Assembly (NCBI RefSeq): GCF_018613855.1
Contig: NZ_JAGGPK010000050.1
Span: 23,263 to 87,262, forward strand
DNA: 64,000 nt
Direction: 5' to 3'
Source: Arthrobacter sp. ISL-30
GTDB lineage: Bacteria > Actinomycetota > Actinomycetes > Actinomycetales > Micrococcaceae
Shown one piece after another: positions 17,901 to 26,563 of this stretch (the first letter of the stretch is position 1; each line of letters begins with the position of its first letter). The notes beneath the pieces were generated by a model that saw only the letters and a list, made by a program, of their open reading frames with translations, was not told where the DNA came from and did not search any database. The translations under genes and the position numbers were made by a program.

Positions 17901-20462
17901 GTGCCAGCCAAGCAGCAGGAGCGGGTGAACGTCGAGGGACACGAACTGACAATCACCAACCTGGACAAGGTGGTTTATCCGGAGACCGGCACAACGAAGG
18001 CCGAGATCCTGGACTACTACGCCACCGTTGCTCCTGTCCTGCTTCCTGCCGCCGTAAATCGGCCTGCCACGAGGAAGCGCTGGGTCAACGGCGTGGGTAC
18101 GTTCGAAGAGCCGGGTGAGATGTTCTTCCAGAAAAACCTGGACGCCTCCACTCCCTCCTGGGTTCCCCGGGTGACCATCGAGCACCGCCACAGCACCAAC
18201 GATTACCCCTTGGTCAACAACCTCGCCACCCTGACCTGGCTTGCCCAGATTGCCGCCCTGGAGATCCACGTGCCGCAGTGGCAGGTGGACGCCTCCGGCA
18301 ACATGCTGCCCCCGGACCGCCTGGTCCTGGACCTCGATCCGGGGCCTGGCACCGGCCTTCCTGAATGCGTGGAGGTGGCCAAGCTGGCCCGGGCCATCCT
18401 GAAGGACATCGGGCTGGATCCGGTGCCGGTCACCAGCGGCAGCAAGGGAATCCACCTCTATGCCAGCCTGGACGGGACGCAGAAATGGGAGCAGGTCTCG
18501 GCCTTTGCCCACGAACTGGCCCGCTCGCTGGAGTCCGACCACCCGGACCTTGTGGTCAGCGACATGAAGAAGACGCTGCGCAAGGGCAAGGTATTGGTGG
18601 ACTGGAGCCAGAACAGCGGGAACAAGACCACGATCGTGCCCTATTCGCTGCGCGGACGGCCTCATCCAATGGTCGCCGCGCCGAGGACCTGGCGCGAGCT
18701 CCCCTCGCCAAAATTGGAGCACCTTGACTTCAAAGCGGTCATCAAGCGCGTCAAGGAGGGCAAGGACCCGTTCAGTGTGATCACCGCCGCCCGCGGCGGA
18801 CACCCGCCCGCGCACCTTGAAGCCGACGATGACAGCGACGACGATGGCGCCTCCCGCCCGCAGTACCACCCCAGGCTGACGAAATACGTTGGAATGCGCG
18901 ATGCCGCGCGAACACCCGAGCCGTTCCCCTTGCCAGAAGAGGGCCAGGAAACGGCGAGACGCGCCCCGTCCGATGCGCAACCGAAGCCGGGCGACGCACC
19001 CCCTCCCGGCGGGATCTTCGTCATCCAGGAACATCACGCGCGCCGGTATCACCTCGACCTCAGACTGGAGCACGACGGCGTCCTGGCCTCCTGGGCACTC
19101 CCCCGCGGCGTCCCGGAAACACCCGCACGCAACAACCTTGCGGTGCAGACCGAGGACCATCCGATGGAGTACGCCACATTCGCAGGCATCATCCCCAAGG
19201 GCGAGTATGGCGCCGGCACGATGAGCATCTGGGACAGCGGCACTTTCGAGTGTGAGAAGTGGCGGGACGGCAAGGAAGTCATCGCGACGCTGACCGGCCA
19301 GCCGGGTGGGGGCTTGCACGGAACCAAGCGTTTCGCCCTGATTCATACCGGGGCCGAGCCAAATCACTGGCTGATCCACCTCATGAAGGAGCAGCCGGGG
19401 CATCCGAAGAGGACGACGGCGCAACCCGGCGTGGGCAGCAACCAGACAGCAGCCCCGGAGGAGGCCCGGCCAGAGGAGCTGCAGGCACCCAAAATCACCC
19501 CCATGCTGGCCAGCTCCGGCACAGAGGATGATGCGCGCGAGGGCGAGTGGCTCTACGAGCTGAAGTGGGATGGCATCCGTGCGATCGTCACGCGCTCGGG
19601 CGGCCGTATCCGGCTCACCAGCCGCAACGGCAACGACATGACCGCCACCTACCCTGAGCTGACGGACCCAGCGGGGTGGCCACAGCACGATTTCGTGGCG
19701 GACGGTGAAATCGTGGCGTTGGACCAGTCAGGACGTCCCAGTTTCGCTCGGCTCCAGCAGCGCATGAACCTGCTGAAGCCCGGGGACATCGAACGCGCAC
19801 GCCAATTGGTCCCGGTGCGGCTCATGTTGTTCGACCTGGTCTTCGACGCCGGCGGATCCAAGTCCCCGCCGGACCTGCGCAGCTTACCGCTCCGCGAGCG
19901 CCGCGAAAGGCTGGACGAGTTCGTCGAGCGCCTGCCGCCGTCGGACTGTCCCATCCATCTCTCACCGGTCCTTGAACATGACCTCGACGACATAATGGAC
20001 AGCGCAGCGGAACTCGGGGTGGAAGGCGTCATGGCCAAGCGGGCGGATAGCCGCTATCTTTCCGGCAAGCGCAGCCGCGCCTGGATCAAGCTCAAGCTGG
20101 GCCGTATGCAGGAGGTAGTGGTGGGCGGCTGGCGTCCCGGGCTGGGCGGGCGAAGCGGCGGACTGGGCGCCCTGCTCGTCGGCATTCCCGACGGCGACAA
20201 GTTGCGGTATGCGGGCCGCGTTGGGAGCGGCTTCAAGGACTGGCAGCTGCGTGACATCCTGCAGCGCGTGAAGGACCACGAGCAAAGCGAGTCGCCGTTC
20301 CATGAGGTGCCGCGGGAGGACGCCGCCACGGCCCGCTGGGTGGAACCCGTCCTTGTCGGCGAGGTCAGCTTTTCCGACTGGACTGACACCGGCCGCTTGC
20401 GGCACCCGGTGTGGCGCGGCTGGCGTCCGGACAAGCACCCTGACGGCATCCGCCGGGAGTGA
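17901..20462 (+). CDS. ligD: ATP-dependent DNA ligase D (polymerase, phosphoesterase, ligase)
   Basis: NHEJ repair enzyme of 853 residues with domain order POL-PE-LIG, the mycobacterial/actinobacterial arrangement. The primase-polymerase (about 1-290) has the catalytic pair Asp144/Asp146 in LVLDLDPGPG. The 3'-phosphoesterase (about 370-510) has FVIQEHHARRYHLDLRLEHD with His378/379. The ligase (about 535-853) has the adenylated Lys555 in ELKWDGIRAI and the downstream GVEGVMAKRADSRY and WIKLKLG motifs. The GTG start follows GGAGGTGAAGAG. It is divergent from ku. A hairpin overlapping the stop codon probably ends transcription. Confidence 0.96.
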   Translation: MPAKQQERVNVEGHELTITNLDKVVYPETGTTKAEILDYYATVAPVLLPAAVNRPATRKRWVNGVGTFEEPGEMFFQKNLDASTPSWVPRVTIEHRHSTNDYPLVNNLATLTWLAQIAALEIHVPQWQVDASGNMLPPDRLVLDLDPGPGTGLPECVEVAKLARAILKDIGLDPVPVTSGSKGIHLYASLDGTQKWEQVSAFAHELARSLESDHPDLVVSDMKKTLRKGKVLVDWSQNSGNKTTIVPYSLRGRPHPMVAAPRTWRELPSPKLEHLDFKAVIKRVKEGKDPFSVITAARGGHPPAHLEADDDSDDDGASRPQYHPRLTKYVGMRDAARTPEPFPLPEEGQETARRAPSDAQPKPGDAPPPGGIFVIQEHHARRYHLDLRLEHDGVLASWALPRGVPETPARNNLAVQTEDHPMEYATFAGIIPKGEYGAGTMSIWDSGTFECEKWRDGKEVIATLTGQPGGGLHGTKRFALIHTGAEPNHWLIHLMKEQPGHPKRTTAQPGVGSNQTAAPEEARPEELQAPKITPMLASSGTEDDAREGEWLYELKWDGIRAIVTRSGGRIRLTSRNGNDMTATYPELTDPAGWPQHDFVADGEIVALDQSGRPSFARLQQRMNLLKPGDIERARQLVPVRLMLFDLVFDAGGSKSPPDLRSLPLRERRERLDEFVERLPPSDCPIHLSPVLEHDLDDIMDSAAELGVEGVMAKRADSRYLSGKRSRAWIKLKLGRMQEVVVGGWRPGLGGRSGGLGALLVGIPDGDKLRYAGRVGSGFKDWQLRDILQRVKDHEQSESPFHEVPREDAATARWVEPVLVGEVSFSDWTDTGRLRHPVWRGWRPDKHPDGIRRE

Positions 20463-20485
20463 GGCATTCCGTCGAGTGCCTCACT
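20458..20485. terminator. Hairpin at the ligD stop codon
   Basis: AGTGAGGCA at 20458-20466 pairs with TGCCTCACT at 20477-20485, a 9-bp stem with a 10-base loop. It includes the ligD TGA and lies between convergent ligD and ggt, so it may serve both directions. There is no strong U-tract. Confidence 0.5.
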
Positions 20486-20536
20486 CCCCGGTGGTGTGCT
20501 GTCATCAGATGAACTGTCAAAGGCTCGACGTCAAAC

Positions 20537-22408
20537 TCACGGTGACGGCTTAACCACCATCGCGGAGCCCCCACCCCGTCTCACTGGCTCGGCTGCAGCA
20601 ACGGTTCGCCCGTCGGGCAGGAACTCGATAGCGGTGGCCGCGCCGATCTGCGCTGCCGAGGTGAACGCATCGCCTGCCGGGACCAGTTGTTGGCCGTACG
20701 GTGTGAGGGCGGTTCCGTAGGCAGCGATGAACTCCGGCTCGGCCGTTACCGTGCCAGTCGCTGCAGGAGTGACTATGACCGAGTTCCGCCCGGAAGCACG
20801 CGGTGCCGCGATCGCCTCGGACACGCTCATGCCCAGATCCACCCGGTTCAGGATGGTCTGCAGGACAGTCGTGATGATTGTGGATCCGCCGGGCGAGCCG
20901 AGTGCCAGGAACGGCTTGCCGTCGTCAAGGATGATGGTCGGGGACATCGACGAACGCGGGCGCTTCCCCGGCTCAATGCGGTTAGGGTCAGCCGGGTCAT
21001 ACACGGTCGAGAAGTCCGTGAGCTCATTGTTGAGGATGAACCCGCGGCCGGGCACGACGATACCGGACCCGCCGGTCTGCTCGATGGTGAGGGTGTACTC
21101 CACCACGTTTCCCCACTTGTCGGAGACTGTCAGGTTGGTGGTCGAGATGTTCTCAGTGTCCGTCTCGTCCGCGAGCGCCGCCGGGGCAGTCGGGCACGCG
21201 CCGTCGTAGGAGGTGACGTTGCCCGGCGCAACGGGCTTCGCGGCCGCCTTTGCCGGGTCGATCTCGCAAGCGCGCTCCTTGCCGAACAGCGGGTCGGTAA
21301 GCGCGGCGGTGGGAACGTCCACAAAGGCCGGATCGCCAACGTACTTGCCGCGGTCCGCGAAGGCGAGCGCGCTCGCCTCGAGGTAGTGGTGCAAAGCGGC
21401 GGGCGTGGACATCTCAGAAAGGTTGAACGTGTCCAGGATGTTCAGCGCCTCGCCCACCGTGGTTCCTCCACTGCTGGACGGCGCCATACCGTAGACATCA
21501 AGGTCGCGATATTCCACGTGCGTGGGGTCCTGGTCCAGGGCCCGGTAGGCGGCGAGGTCCGCCGTCGTCATGCGGCCGACCGGGACGGGCAGCGGCGGGA
21601 CATCTTCGGGCAGTTCGCTCTCCGGTGTCTTCGGAGGGGCCTGGACTGTGGCAGCTATCTCCGCAGCCAGCGGGCCGCCATAGAAGCCGGCCGTGCCCTG
21701 CTTCGCGAGGAGCCTGTAGGTCGCTGCGAGGTCGTGGTTCTGGAAGACATTGCCGACGGCGGGTGCGTCCCCGCCGGGGAGGAAGAGGTCGCTCGTTGAA
21801 GTGAACACGGCGAAACGCTTGCGGTTGTCCAAGGTCTGCTGGCGGAACGTCTCGTCGACCACGAAGCCGCGATTAGCGACCTTGATGGCGGGCTGGAGCG
21901 CATCAGCCAGGCTCAAAGTGCCCCAACGCTCCAGCGCGCGCTCCCAAGTGGCAGGGGTGCCGGGGACGCCCACGGAGACGCCGCTTGTGACGAGTTCGGG
22001 CGTGAAACGATAGGGTCTGCCGGTTGTCGGGTCGATGAACGCGTCGTTCGGCATGGCTGCCGGGGCAGTCTCGCGGCCGTCGATCGTGCCAACCTGCCCG
22101 GTCTTCGCGTCGTAGAACACGAAGTAGCCACCCCCGCCGATTCCTGCGCTGTAGGGCTCAGTCACACCCAGGGTCGCGGCTGCGGCGACGGCGGCGTCGG
22201 CTGCGTTGCCGCCTTCGCGGAGGACCTCGATGGCCGCGGCAGATGCCTCCGGATCCACTGTGCTCACCGCACCGCCATATCCGGTGGCGGTCGGTGTCTT
22301 GGTTGTCTCCCGCGGATCCGCGAACGCGGGGCTGGCTATCGCCCCGCTCGTCACGCTCAATGCCAGGGCCGCTGTAACGGCGGCGAATCGGCGTCTCAGA
22401 AATGGCAT
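20537..22408 (-). CDS. ggt: Gamma-glutamyltranspeptidase, secreted
   Basis: Ntn-hydrolase of 623 residues that cleaves gamma-glutamyl bonds such as those of glutathione. An N-terminal signal peptide (RRRFAAVTAALALSVTSG, ASPAFA cleavage near residue 30) directs it outside the cell. The large subunit has GNAADAAVAAAATLGVTEPYSAGIGGGGYFV and APSSSGGTT. Self-cleavage should occur before Thr423 in NISTTNLTVSD, giving the small subunit. PGRGFILNNELTDF, RPRSSMSPTI and GSPGGSTI follow. Length is typical. It is monocistronic, converging on ligD. Confidence 0.93.
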   Translation of the reverse strand: MPFLRRRFAAVTAALALSVTSGAIASPAFADPRETTKTPTATGYGGAVSTVDPEASAAAIEVLREGGNAADAAVAAAATLGVTEPYSAGIGGGGYFVFYDAKTGQVGTIDGRETAPAAMPNDAFIDPTTGRPYRFTPELVTSGVSVGVPGTPATWERALERWGTLSLADALQPAIKVANRGFVVDETFRQQTLDNRKRFAVFTSTSDLFLPGGDAPAVGNVFQNHDLAATYRLLAKQGTAGFYGGPLAAEIAATVQAPPKTPESELPEDVPPLPVPVGRMTTADLAAYRALDQDPTHVEYRDLDVYGMAPSSSGGTTVGEALNILDTFNLSEMSTPAALHHYLEASALAFADRGKYVGDPAFVDVPTAALTDPLFGKERACEIDPAKAAAKPVAPGNVTSYDGACPTAPAALADETDTENISTTNLTVSDKWGNVVEYTLTIEQTGGSGIVVPGRGFILNNELTDFSTVYDPADPNRIEPGKRPRSSMSPTIILDDGKPFLALGSPGGSTIITTVLQTILNRVDLGMSVSEAIAAPRASGRNSVIVTPAATGTVTAEPEFIAAYGTALTPYGQQLVPAGDAFTSAAQIGAATAIEFLPDGRTVAAAEPVRRGGGSAMVVKPSP

Positions 22409-22528
22409 GATTCCTCCCGAGTCTGGGTACTGCGGTTGGCGATGCTGGCAACACTACCCCCGGCGAATGCTCCGCTCAACGCTGCTTCGCTCGCATGTCT
22501 GACGCCGGGAGAAATGGCCTTCAACACA

Positions 22529-22559
22529 AGGTCGGCCCGGGGATTACCCGGGCCGACCT
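22529..22559 (-). terminator. Strong 13-bp hairpin terminator
   Basis: AGGTCGGCCCGGG (22529-22541) and CCCGGGCCGACCT (22547-22559) form a perfect 13-bp stem with a 5-base loop, and weaker CAAC/GTTG pairing extends outside it. It lies 23 bases past the stop of the small leftward gene at 22582, so it most likely ends that transcript. Confidence 0.7.
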
Positions 22560-22581
22560 CGCGTTGTCGATGGAACCTTGT

Positions 22582-22842
22582 TTAGGAGGAGTGCGGCATC
22601 TGTGGGCGGCTGGTGCGGTGGACCGCGGTTACAGCCGCCTGCTGGCCTACCCGTCCGTGGCTTTGCGCCCGGTCCGGGGGGTGCCGGTGCTTGCCGGTGC
22701 CGTCGGGCCACTGCCGGCCCTGCTGCAAGTCCGGCGTCACTGAGAGGGTCGCAGGTGCGGGAAGCTCCTGTGAGCCCATAGCCTGAACCAGATGGCTCGC
22801 AATTTCCGGCTTGATCTGTCCGCCAACACGATATTCAGCCAT
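22582..22842 (-). CDS. Small hypothetical protein (86 aa)
   Basis: I do not recognise this gene. The ATG at 22842 follows AAAGGAAGA with good spacing. The first 30 residues (AEYRVGGQIKPEIASHLVQA and onward) look like a real small-protein N-terminus, while the rest is Gln/Pro/Arg/His-rich and could be out of register. A strong terminator hairpin 23 bases downstream of the stop supports transcription in this direction. It lies downstream of another small leftward gene (22918-23091). If there is a frameshift near residue 35, only the N-terminal part is genuine. Confidence 0.45.
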   Translation of the reverse strand: MAEYRVGGQIKPEIASHLVQAMGSQELPAPATLSVTPDLQQGRQWPDGTGKHRHPPDRAQSHGRVGQQAAVTAVHRTSRPQMPHSS

Positions 22843-22917
22843 TTCCGATCTTCCTTTCTGCAGTGAAACGAAGGGATTTTCCATATTAAGCGGAGCTAGC
22901 GGTGTTGTCTGCAGGGA

Positions 22918-23091
22918 TCACCACCGGACCTTCTTCATCGCCGGCGCCTGCTTCCCGCTGGCGTGGGTCGGCTTATGGCCGCTGCCGACGCTGTTCCAGC
23001 CGCTGGCAGCGTTACCGGCTTTCCTTTCAAGCGCCGCCTTTTGCTCGTCGCTCAGCTTGGATTTGGTGTTCTTGGGCTTTTTCGCAGTCAT
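22918..23091 (-). CDS. Small Lys-rich hypothetical protein (57 aa)
   Basis: Short leftward frame beginning MTAKKPKNTKSKLSDEQKAA, rich in Lys/Ala/Gly and ending KKVRW. The ATG is preceded by AAGGAG at ideal spacing, and the stop is TGA 22918-22920. The composition (basic, Ala/Lys helix followed by a GxKPTHASGKQAP tail) suggests a nucleic-acid-associated or stress-type small protein, but no family is certain. It is 75 bp upstream of the 86-aa gene and may share its transcript. Confidence 0.6.
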   Translation of the reverse strand: MTAKKPKNTKSKLSDEQKAALERKAGNAASGWNSVGSGHKPTHASGKQAPAMKKVRW

Positions 23092-23648
23092 ACCTGGCTC
23101 CTTATAGTCTTGCCCGACGCACTCGCGTCCGGGCTCAATCCGCTGGAACCTGCCAGATGCCCATCGCAGCCTGCGGCGGAAGTCGCAGGCTGTGGTTAAA
23201 GGCTCGACGGCGATTGCGGGAACGGCACGGAGGCGCAGGCCTCAACGGGCGTGGATTTTTGTCGTCTGAAACAGGGCGGCGGGACTGTGCAAGGCGTAGT
23301 CCCCAGACCGGGCTGTCTATTCGAAAATCAGTGTTCCCATGCCCCCAACCATAAGCAGTTCTGCCCGGGCTTGGGAACCCCTGGCCTGCGTGAAACTGCC
23401 AAAAGGGCGCCATCGCGACCCCAAAAGATCTCAATTTGATAACGCCTTGGTCTGGACGTCCATTATCCGCGTCGCTGTTGGGATGTAGCCGCATTAAATT
23501 GTCTGACGTTTTCCAGATGCAACGCCCAAAACCTTCAATCTAAGGTATCGGATTCTGGCCTGGCAAGGATTTCGCGTAAAATTGAAGGCCTGCCCGGAGC
23601 GGGGCAGCTACAAGTCGTAAGCAAATGACCTCCCTAGGAGAAGCCCAA
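23092..23648. other. 557-bp intergenic region with one hairpin
   Basis: No convincing gene was found here. A leftward frame at 23135-23494 has no family-like sequence and a composition typical of shadow frames. A 9-bp perfect stem, CAGCCTGCG (23167-23175) with CGCAGGCTG (23184-23192), is the only clear structure. The right end must contain the promoter of the MHS transporter, but no confident -10/-35 pair was identified. Confidence 0.6.
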
Positions 23649-25283
23649 ATGCCCACAGACCGAAGCACGACCGACTCTCCGGCAGGCGCCAGGAACGCCT
23701 CCGGAACTAGCAGTGATGCCTTACAAGGCACCAGGAAAAACAAGCTCCTTCCGCGACGCCGGCTGAAGGTTTCCGACGTCAATGTTGTTGACCAGCCGAT
23801 GCTCAAGAAGGCACTCGGCGGAACCATCGTCGGCAACACCATGGAGTGGTACGACGTCGGCGTGTTCGGCTACCTCATCACCACCATGGGCCCGGTCTTC
23901 CTTCCGGAAGCGGACAAATCCGTCCAGACCCTGTTCCTCCTCGGTACGTTCGCAGCCACGTTTATCGCCCGCCCGCTCGGCGGCGTGGTGTTCGGCTGGC
24001 TCGGCGACAAGATGGGCCGCCAGAAGGTCCTCGCAGCAACGCTGATCCTCATGGCGGCGAGCACGTTCGCGGTCGGACTCCTCCCCGGCTACGCGCAGAT
24101 CGGCATCTGGGCCGCCGCGCTGCTGGTGCTGCTGAAACTGGTCCAGGGATTTTCCACAGGCGGCGAGTACGCCGGCGCAACAACGTTCGTCAGCGAGTAC
24201 GCGCCGGATAAGCGCCGCGGTTTCTTCGCGAGCTTCCTGGACATGGGCTCCTACATCGGCTTCGCCCTGGGCGCGGCCCTTGTGTCGGTGCTCCAACTGA
24301 CCCTTGGCCAGTCGGCCATGGAGGAATGGGGCTGGCGCCTTCCGTTCCTCATCGCGGGTCCGCTGGGCCTGATCGCGGTGTACTTCCGCAACAAGATCGA
24401 AGAATCCCCGCAGTTCCAGGCCACCCTGGACGCCCAGGAAGCCATGGCCGCCGATGCCGCCGCTTCGGATGACGCGGTTGCCAAGGGTCCCATAGGCATC
24501 GTGAAGGCCTACTGGCGACAGATCCTGCTGGCCATGATCCTCGCCGCAGCCGCCAACACGGTGGGATATGCGCTGACGTCCTACATGCCTACCTACCTGA
24601 CCGATTCCAAGGGCTACGATCCTATCCACGGCACACTGCTGACCATTCCCGTCCTGGTGGTGATGTCCCTCTGCATTCCGTTGACCGGCAGGCTTTCGGA
24701 CCGCATCGGCCGCCGCCCCGTCCTTTGGATCGGCGCAGGCAGCGCCGTTGCCTTCGCGGTGCCTGCGTTTATGTTGATCGGCATCGGCAATCTCTGGTCC
24801 ACGTTGGCCGGCCTCTCCCTCATCGCCTTCCCCGTGACGTTCTACGTGGCCAACCTGGCCTCTGCCCTCCCGGCCCTTTTCCCGACGTCGAGCCGTTACG
24901 GCGGCATGGGGATCGCCTACAACTTCTCCATGGCGATCTTCGGCGGGACCACACCATTCATCATCCAGGGCCTGATCGAGGCAACCGGCGATGACATGGC
25001 TCCGGCGTACTACCTCATGGGCACCTCCGTGATAGGCGCCGTCGCCATATACTTCCTGCGTGAATCCGCACGGCGTCCGCTGCCCGGCTCTATGCCGAGC
25101 GTGGACACGGCGGAGGAGGCACACGAGCTCGTGGCCACGCAGCACGAGAACCCCTTGATTGACCTTGACGAAATGCCGTTCGACGACGTGCTGGAGGTCG
25201 ACGCGCTGGGCGGGGACACGCTGGAGGGCGACGCACGGGACGCGCGGGACGCTACCCGCGAACCGGAGCTCGTCCGCGGCTGA
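23649..25283 (+). CDS. MHS-type MFS transporter (ProP/ShiA-like)
   Basis: Proton symporter of 544 residues in the metabolite:H+ symporter family, which moves osmolytes (proline, betaine) or organic acids such as citrate or shikimate. Hallmarks are GNTMEWYDVGVFGYLITT in helix 1, RPLGGVVFGWLGDKMGRQ in the 2-3 loop, and GFSTGGEYAGATTFVSEYAP. The hydrophilic N-terminus (about 45 residues) and a long acidic C-terminal tail (about 490-544, many Asp/Glu) are unusual additions. I chose ATG 23649 because AGGAGAAG precedes it. An ATG eight codons earlier lacks a site. Substrate is not determinable. Confidence 0.87.
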   Translation: MPTDRSTTDSPAGARNASGTSSDALQGTRKNKLLPRRRLKVSDVNVVDQPMLKKALGGTIVGNTMEWYDVGVFGYLITTMGPVFLPEADKSVQTLFLLGTFAATFIARPLGGVVFGWLGDKMGRQKVLAATLILMAASTFAVGLLPGYAQIGIWAAALLVLLKLVQGFSTGGEYAGATTFVSEYAPDKRRGFFASFLDMGSYIGFALGAALVSVLQLTLGQSAMEEWGWRLPFLIAGPLGLIAVYFRNKIEESPQFQATLDAQEAMAADAAASDDAVAKGPIGIVKAYWRQILLAMILAAAANTVGYALTSYMPTYLTDSKGYDPIHGTLLTIPVLVVMSLCIPLTGRLSDRIGRRPVLWIGAGSAVAFAVPAFMLIGIGNLWSTLAGLSLIAFPVTFYVANLASALPALFPTSSRYGGMGIAYNFSMAIFGGTTPFIIQGLIEATGDDMAPAYYLMGTSVIGAVAIYFLRESARRPLPGSMPSVDTAEEAHELVATQHENPLIDLDEMPFDDVLEVDALGGDTLEGDARDARDATREPELVRG

Positions 25284-25328
25284 CACCTGGAGTTCGCGGG
25301 ACATTCTGCTCGATCAATCCTGCCAAAC

Positions 25329-25360
25329 CGGGGACCGCGCCTACACTGGCGCGGTCCCCG
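25329..25360. terminator. 13-bp hairpin after the MHS transporter
   Basis: CGGGGACCGCGCC (25329-25341) and GGCGCGGTCCCCG (25348-25360) form a perfect stem with the loop TACACT, 46 bases after the transporter stop. There is no U-tract, as is common for actinobacterial terminators. Confidence 0.7.
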
Positions 25361-25489
25361 CTCGGCATTAAGGGAATGATCGGGCAGAAAGTGGCGCGGC
25401 CGCGGATGTAACCATGTGACACAGCGAATGGTGAGACTTTTCCCGGGTCTGCTACCTTGCGAAAGGCCCTGAAGATCGGGTCTCGATGA

Positions 25490-26563
25490 TTGGCGGTGTC
25501 CCACGTGCAAACCCTTCTGACCCACGTCCGGAGGCTCCACAGCATCGAACCTGCCAATCGCGATCATTTGCCAGCGCTTCGGGTGGCACTAAGTGTTGCC
25601 GTGCCGTCCCTGGTGCTGCTGACCATCGGCCGGCCTGATCTGATGATCTATGCCGTGTTCGGGGCCTTCACCGGCATGTATGGCCGGCGGGAACCCCATC
25701 AGCTACGGCTCCGGCATCAGGGACAGGCTGCGATCCTCCTGCTGGCGGGCGTCTCAGTGGGCGTGGGCCTGTCCGCAAATCACGTGCCGGGTTGGGGACT
25801 GGTCCTCGTCGAAACGGCCTTCGCCGGGCTGGGTTCACTGTTTTCGGACAGGATTCGGCTAAGGCCCAACGGCCCGTTCTTCGCAATCCTTGCCCTCGGC
25901 GCCTGCGCCTCCGTTCCCGCCGGAACGCCGTGGCATGTTGCCGTTCTGATCGCCGCCCTGTCTGCCGCTTTTTCCATGGTCGTGGGCTTTGTGGGCTGGG
26001 TTCGAGGCCGGTCCTGGAATCCGACGGTGGTGCGCAACGCAGGTCCCTTACTGGGCCGGCGTCGGCAGGAGGCACTGGTCCATGCCCTCAAGTATGTGGC
26101 AGCCGTTGGGACGGCCGGATCCATCGGCGTGATCTCGGGCAGCGGGCATCCGCACTGGGCCATGGCTGCCGCCGCCGTACCCTTGGCCGCGGCCGACATG
26201 CCCAGCAGCGTCTACCGCGGCATCCACCGGATCGTCGGAACGTTCCTGGGACTGGTGGTGGTCGCCGTCGTGCTCTTCCAGGGCCCGATGTCCCCGCTGC
26301 TGCTGTTCCCCGGCAACGAACCCGCGGTGTTGGCGATCGTGGTGATCGCGTGCCAGTTCACCACGGAACTGTTCATGACAAGGCACTACGGCCTGGCGAT
26401 GGTTTCCTTCACTCCCGTGATCCTGCTGACAGCGCAACTGGCGGACCCGATAGACCCCTACATATTGGTGATGGAACGCGGCATCGAAACCCTTGTGGGG
26501 GCCCTGGTGGGGATCGCAGTAGTGGTCCTACTTCGCCGGCCGCTTCGGCGGGCCGGAAGCTAG
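25490..26563 (+). CDS. FUSC-family inner membrane protein (aromatic acid exporter-like)
   Basis: Membrane protein of about 357 residues with two blocks of hydrophobic helices (about 30-150 and 195-340), the duplicated layout of FUSC/AaeB-type proteins. Phrases such as YAVFGAFTGMYGRR near the N-terminus and PLAAADMPSSVYRGIHRIVGTFLG in the second half fit the FUSC_2 domain. The start is uncertain: TTG 25490 and GTG 25496 are both possible, and neither has a good ribosome site. The last 36 bases overlap the convergent SDR gene. The substrate is unknown. Confidence 0.75.
   Translation: MAVSHVQTLLTHVRRLHSIEPANRDHLPALRVALSVAVPSLVLLTIGRPDLMIYAVFGAFTGMYGRREPHQLRLRHQGQAAILLLAGVSVGVGLSANHVPGWGLVLVETAFAGLGSLFSDRIRLRPNGPFFAILALGACASVPAGTPWHVAVLIAALSAAFSMVVGFVGWVRGRSWNPTVVRNAGPLLGRRRQEALVHALKYVAAVGTAGSIGVISGSGHPHWAMAAAAVPLAAADMPSSVYRGIHRIVGTFLGLVVVAVVLFQGPMSPLLLFPGNEPAVLAIVVIACQFTTELFMTRHYGLAMVSFTPVILLTAQLADPIDPYILVMERGIETLVGALVGIAVVVLLRRPLRRAGS

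Noticed and set aside
17859..19688. 609-residue leftward open frame opposite ligD
   Set aside because: LigD is unmistakable on the plus strand; the antisense frame has no domain-like sequence.
23135..23494. Leftward 119-residue open frame between the small genes and the MHS transporter
   Set aside because: Composition is shadow-like (Pro/Arg-rich), no ribosome site or family pattern, and it crosses a hairpin.
23721..25304. 527-residue leftward frame opposite the MHS transporter
   Set aside because: Gln/His/Arg-rich shadow sequence, no start site; the plus-strand protein has clear transporter motifs.
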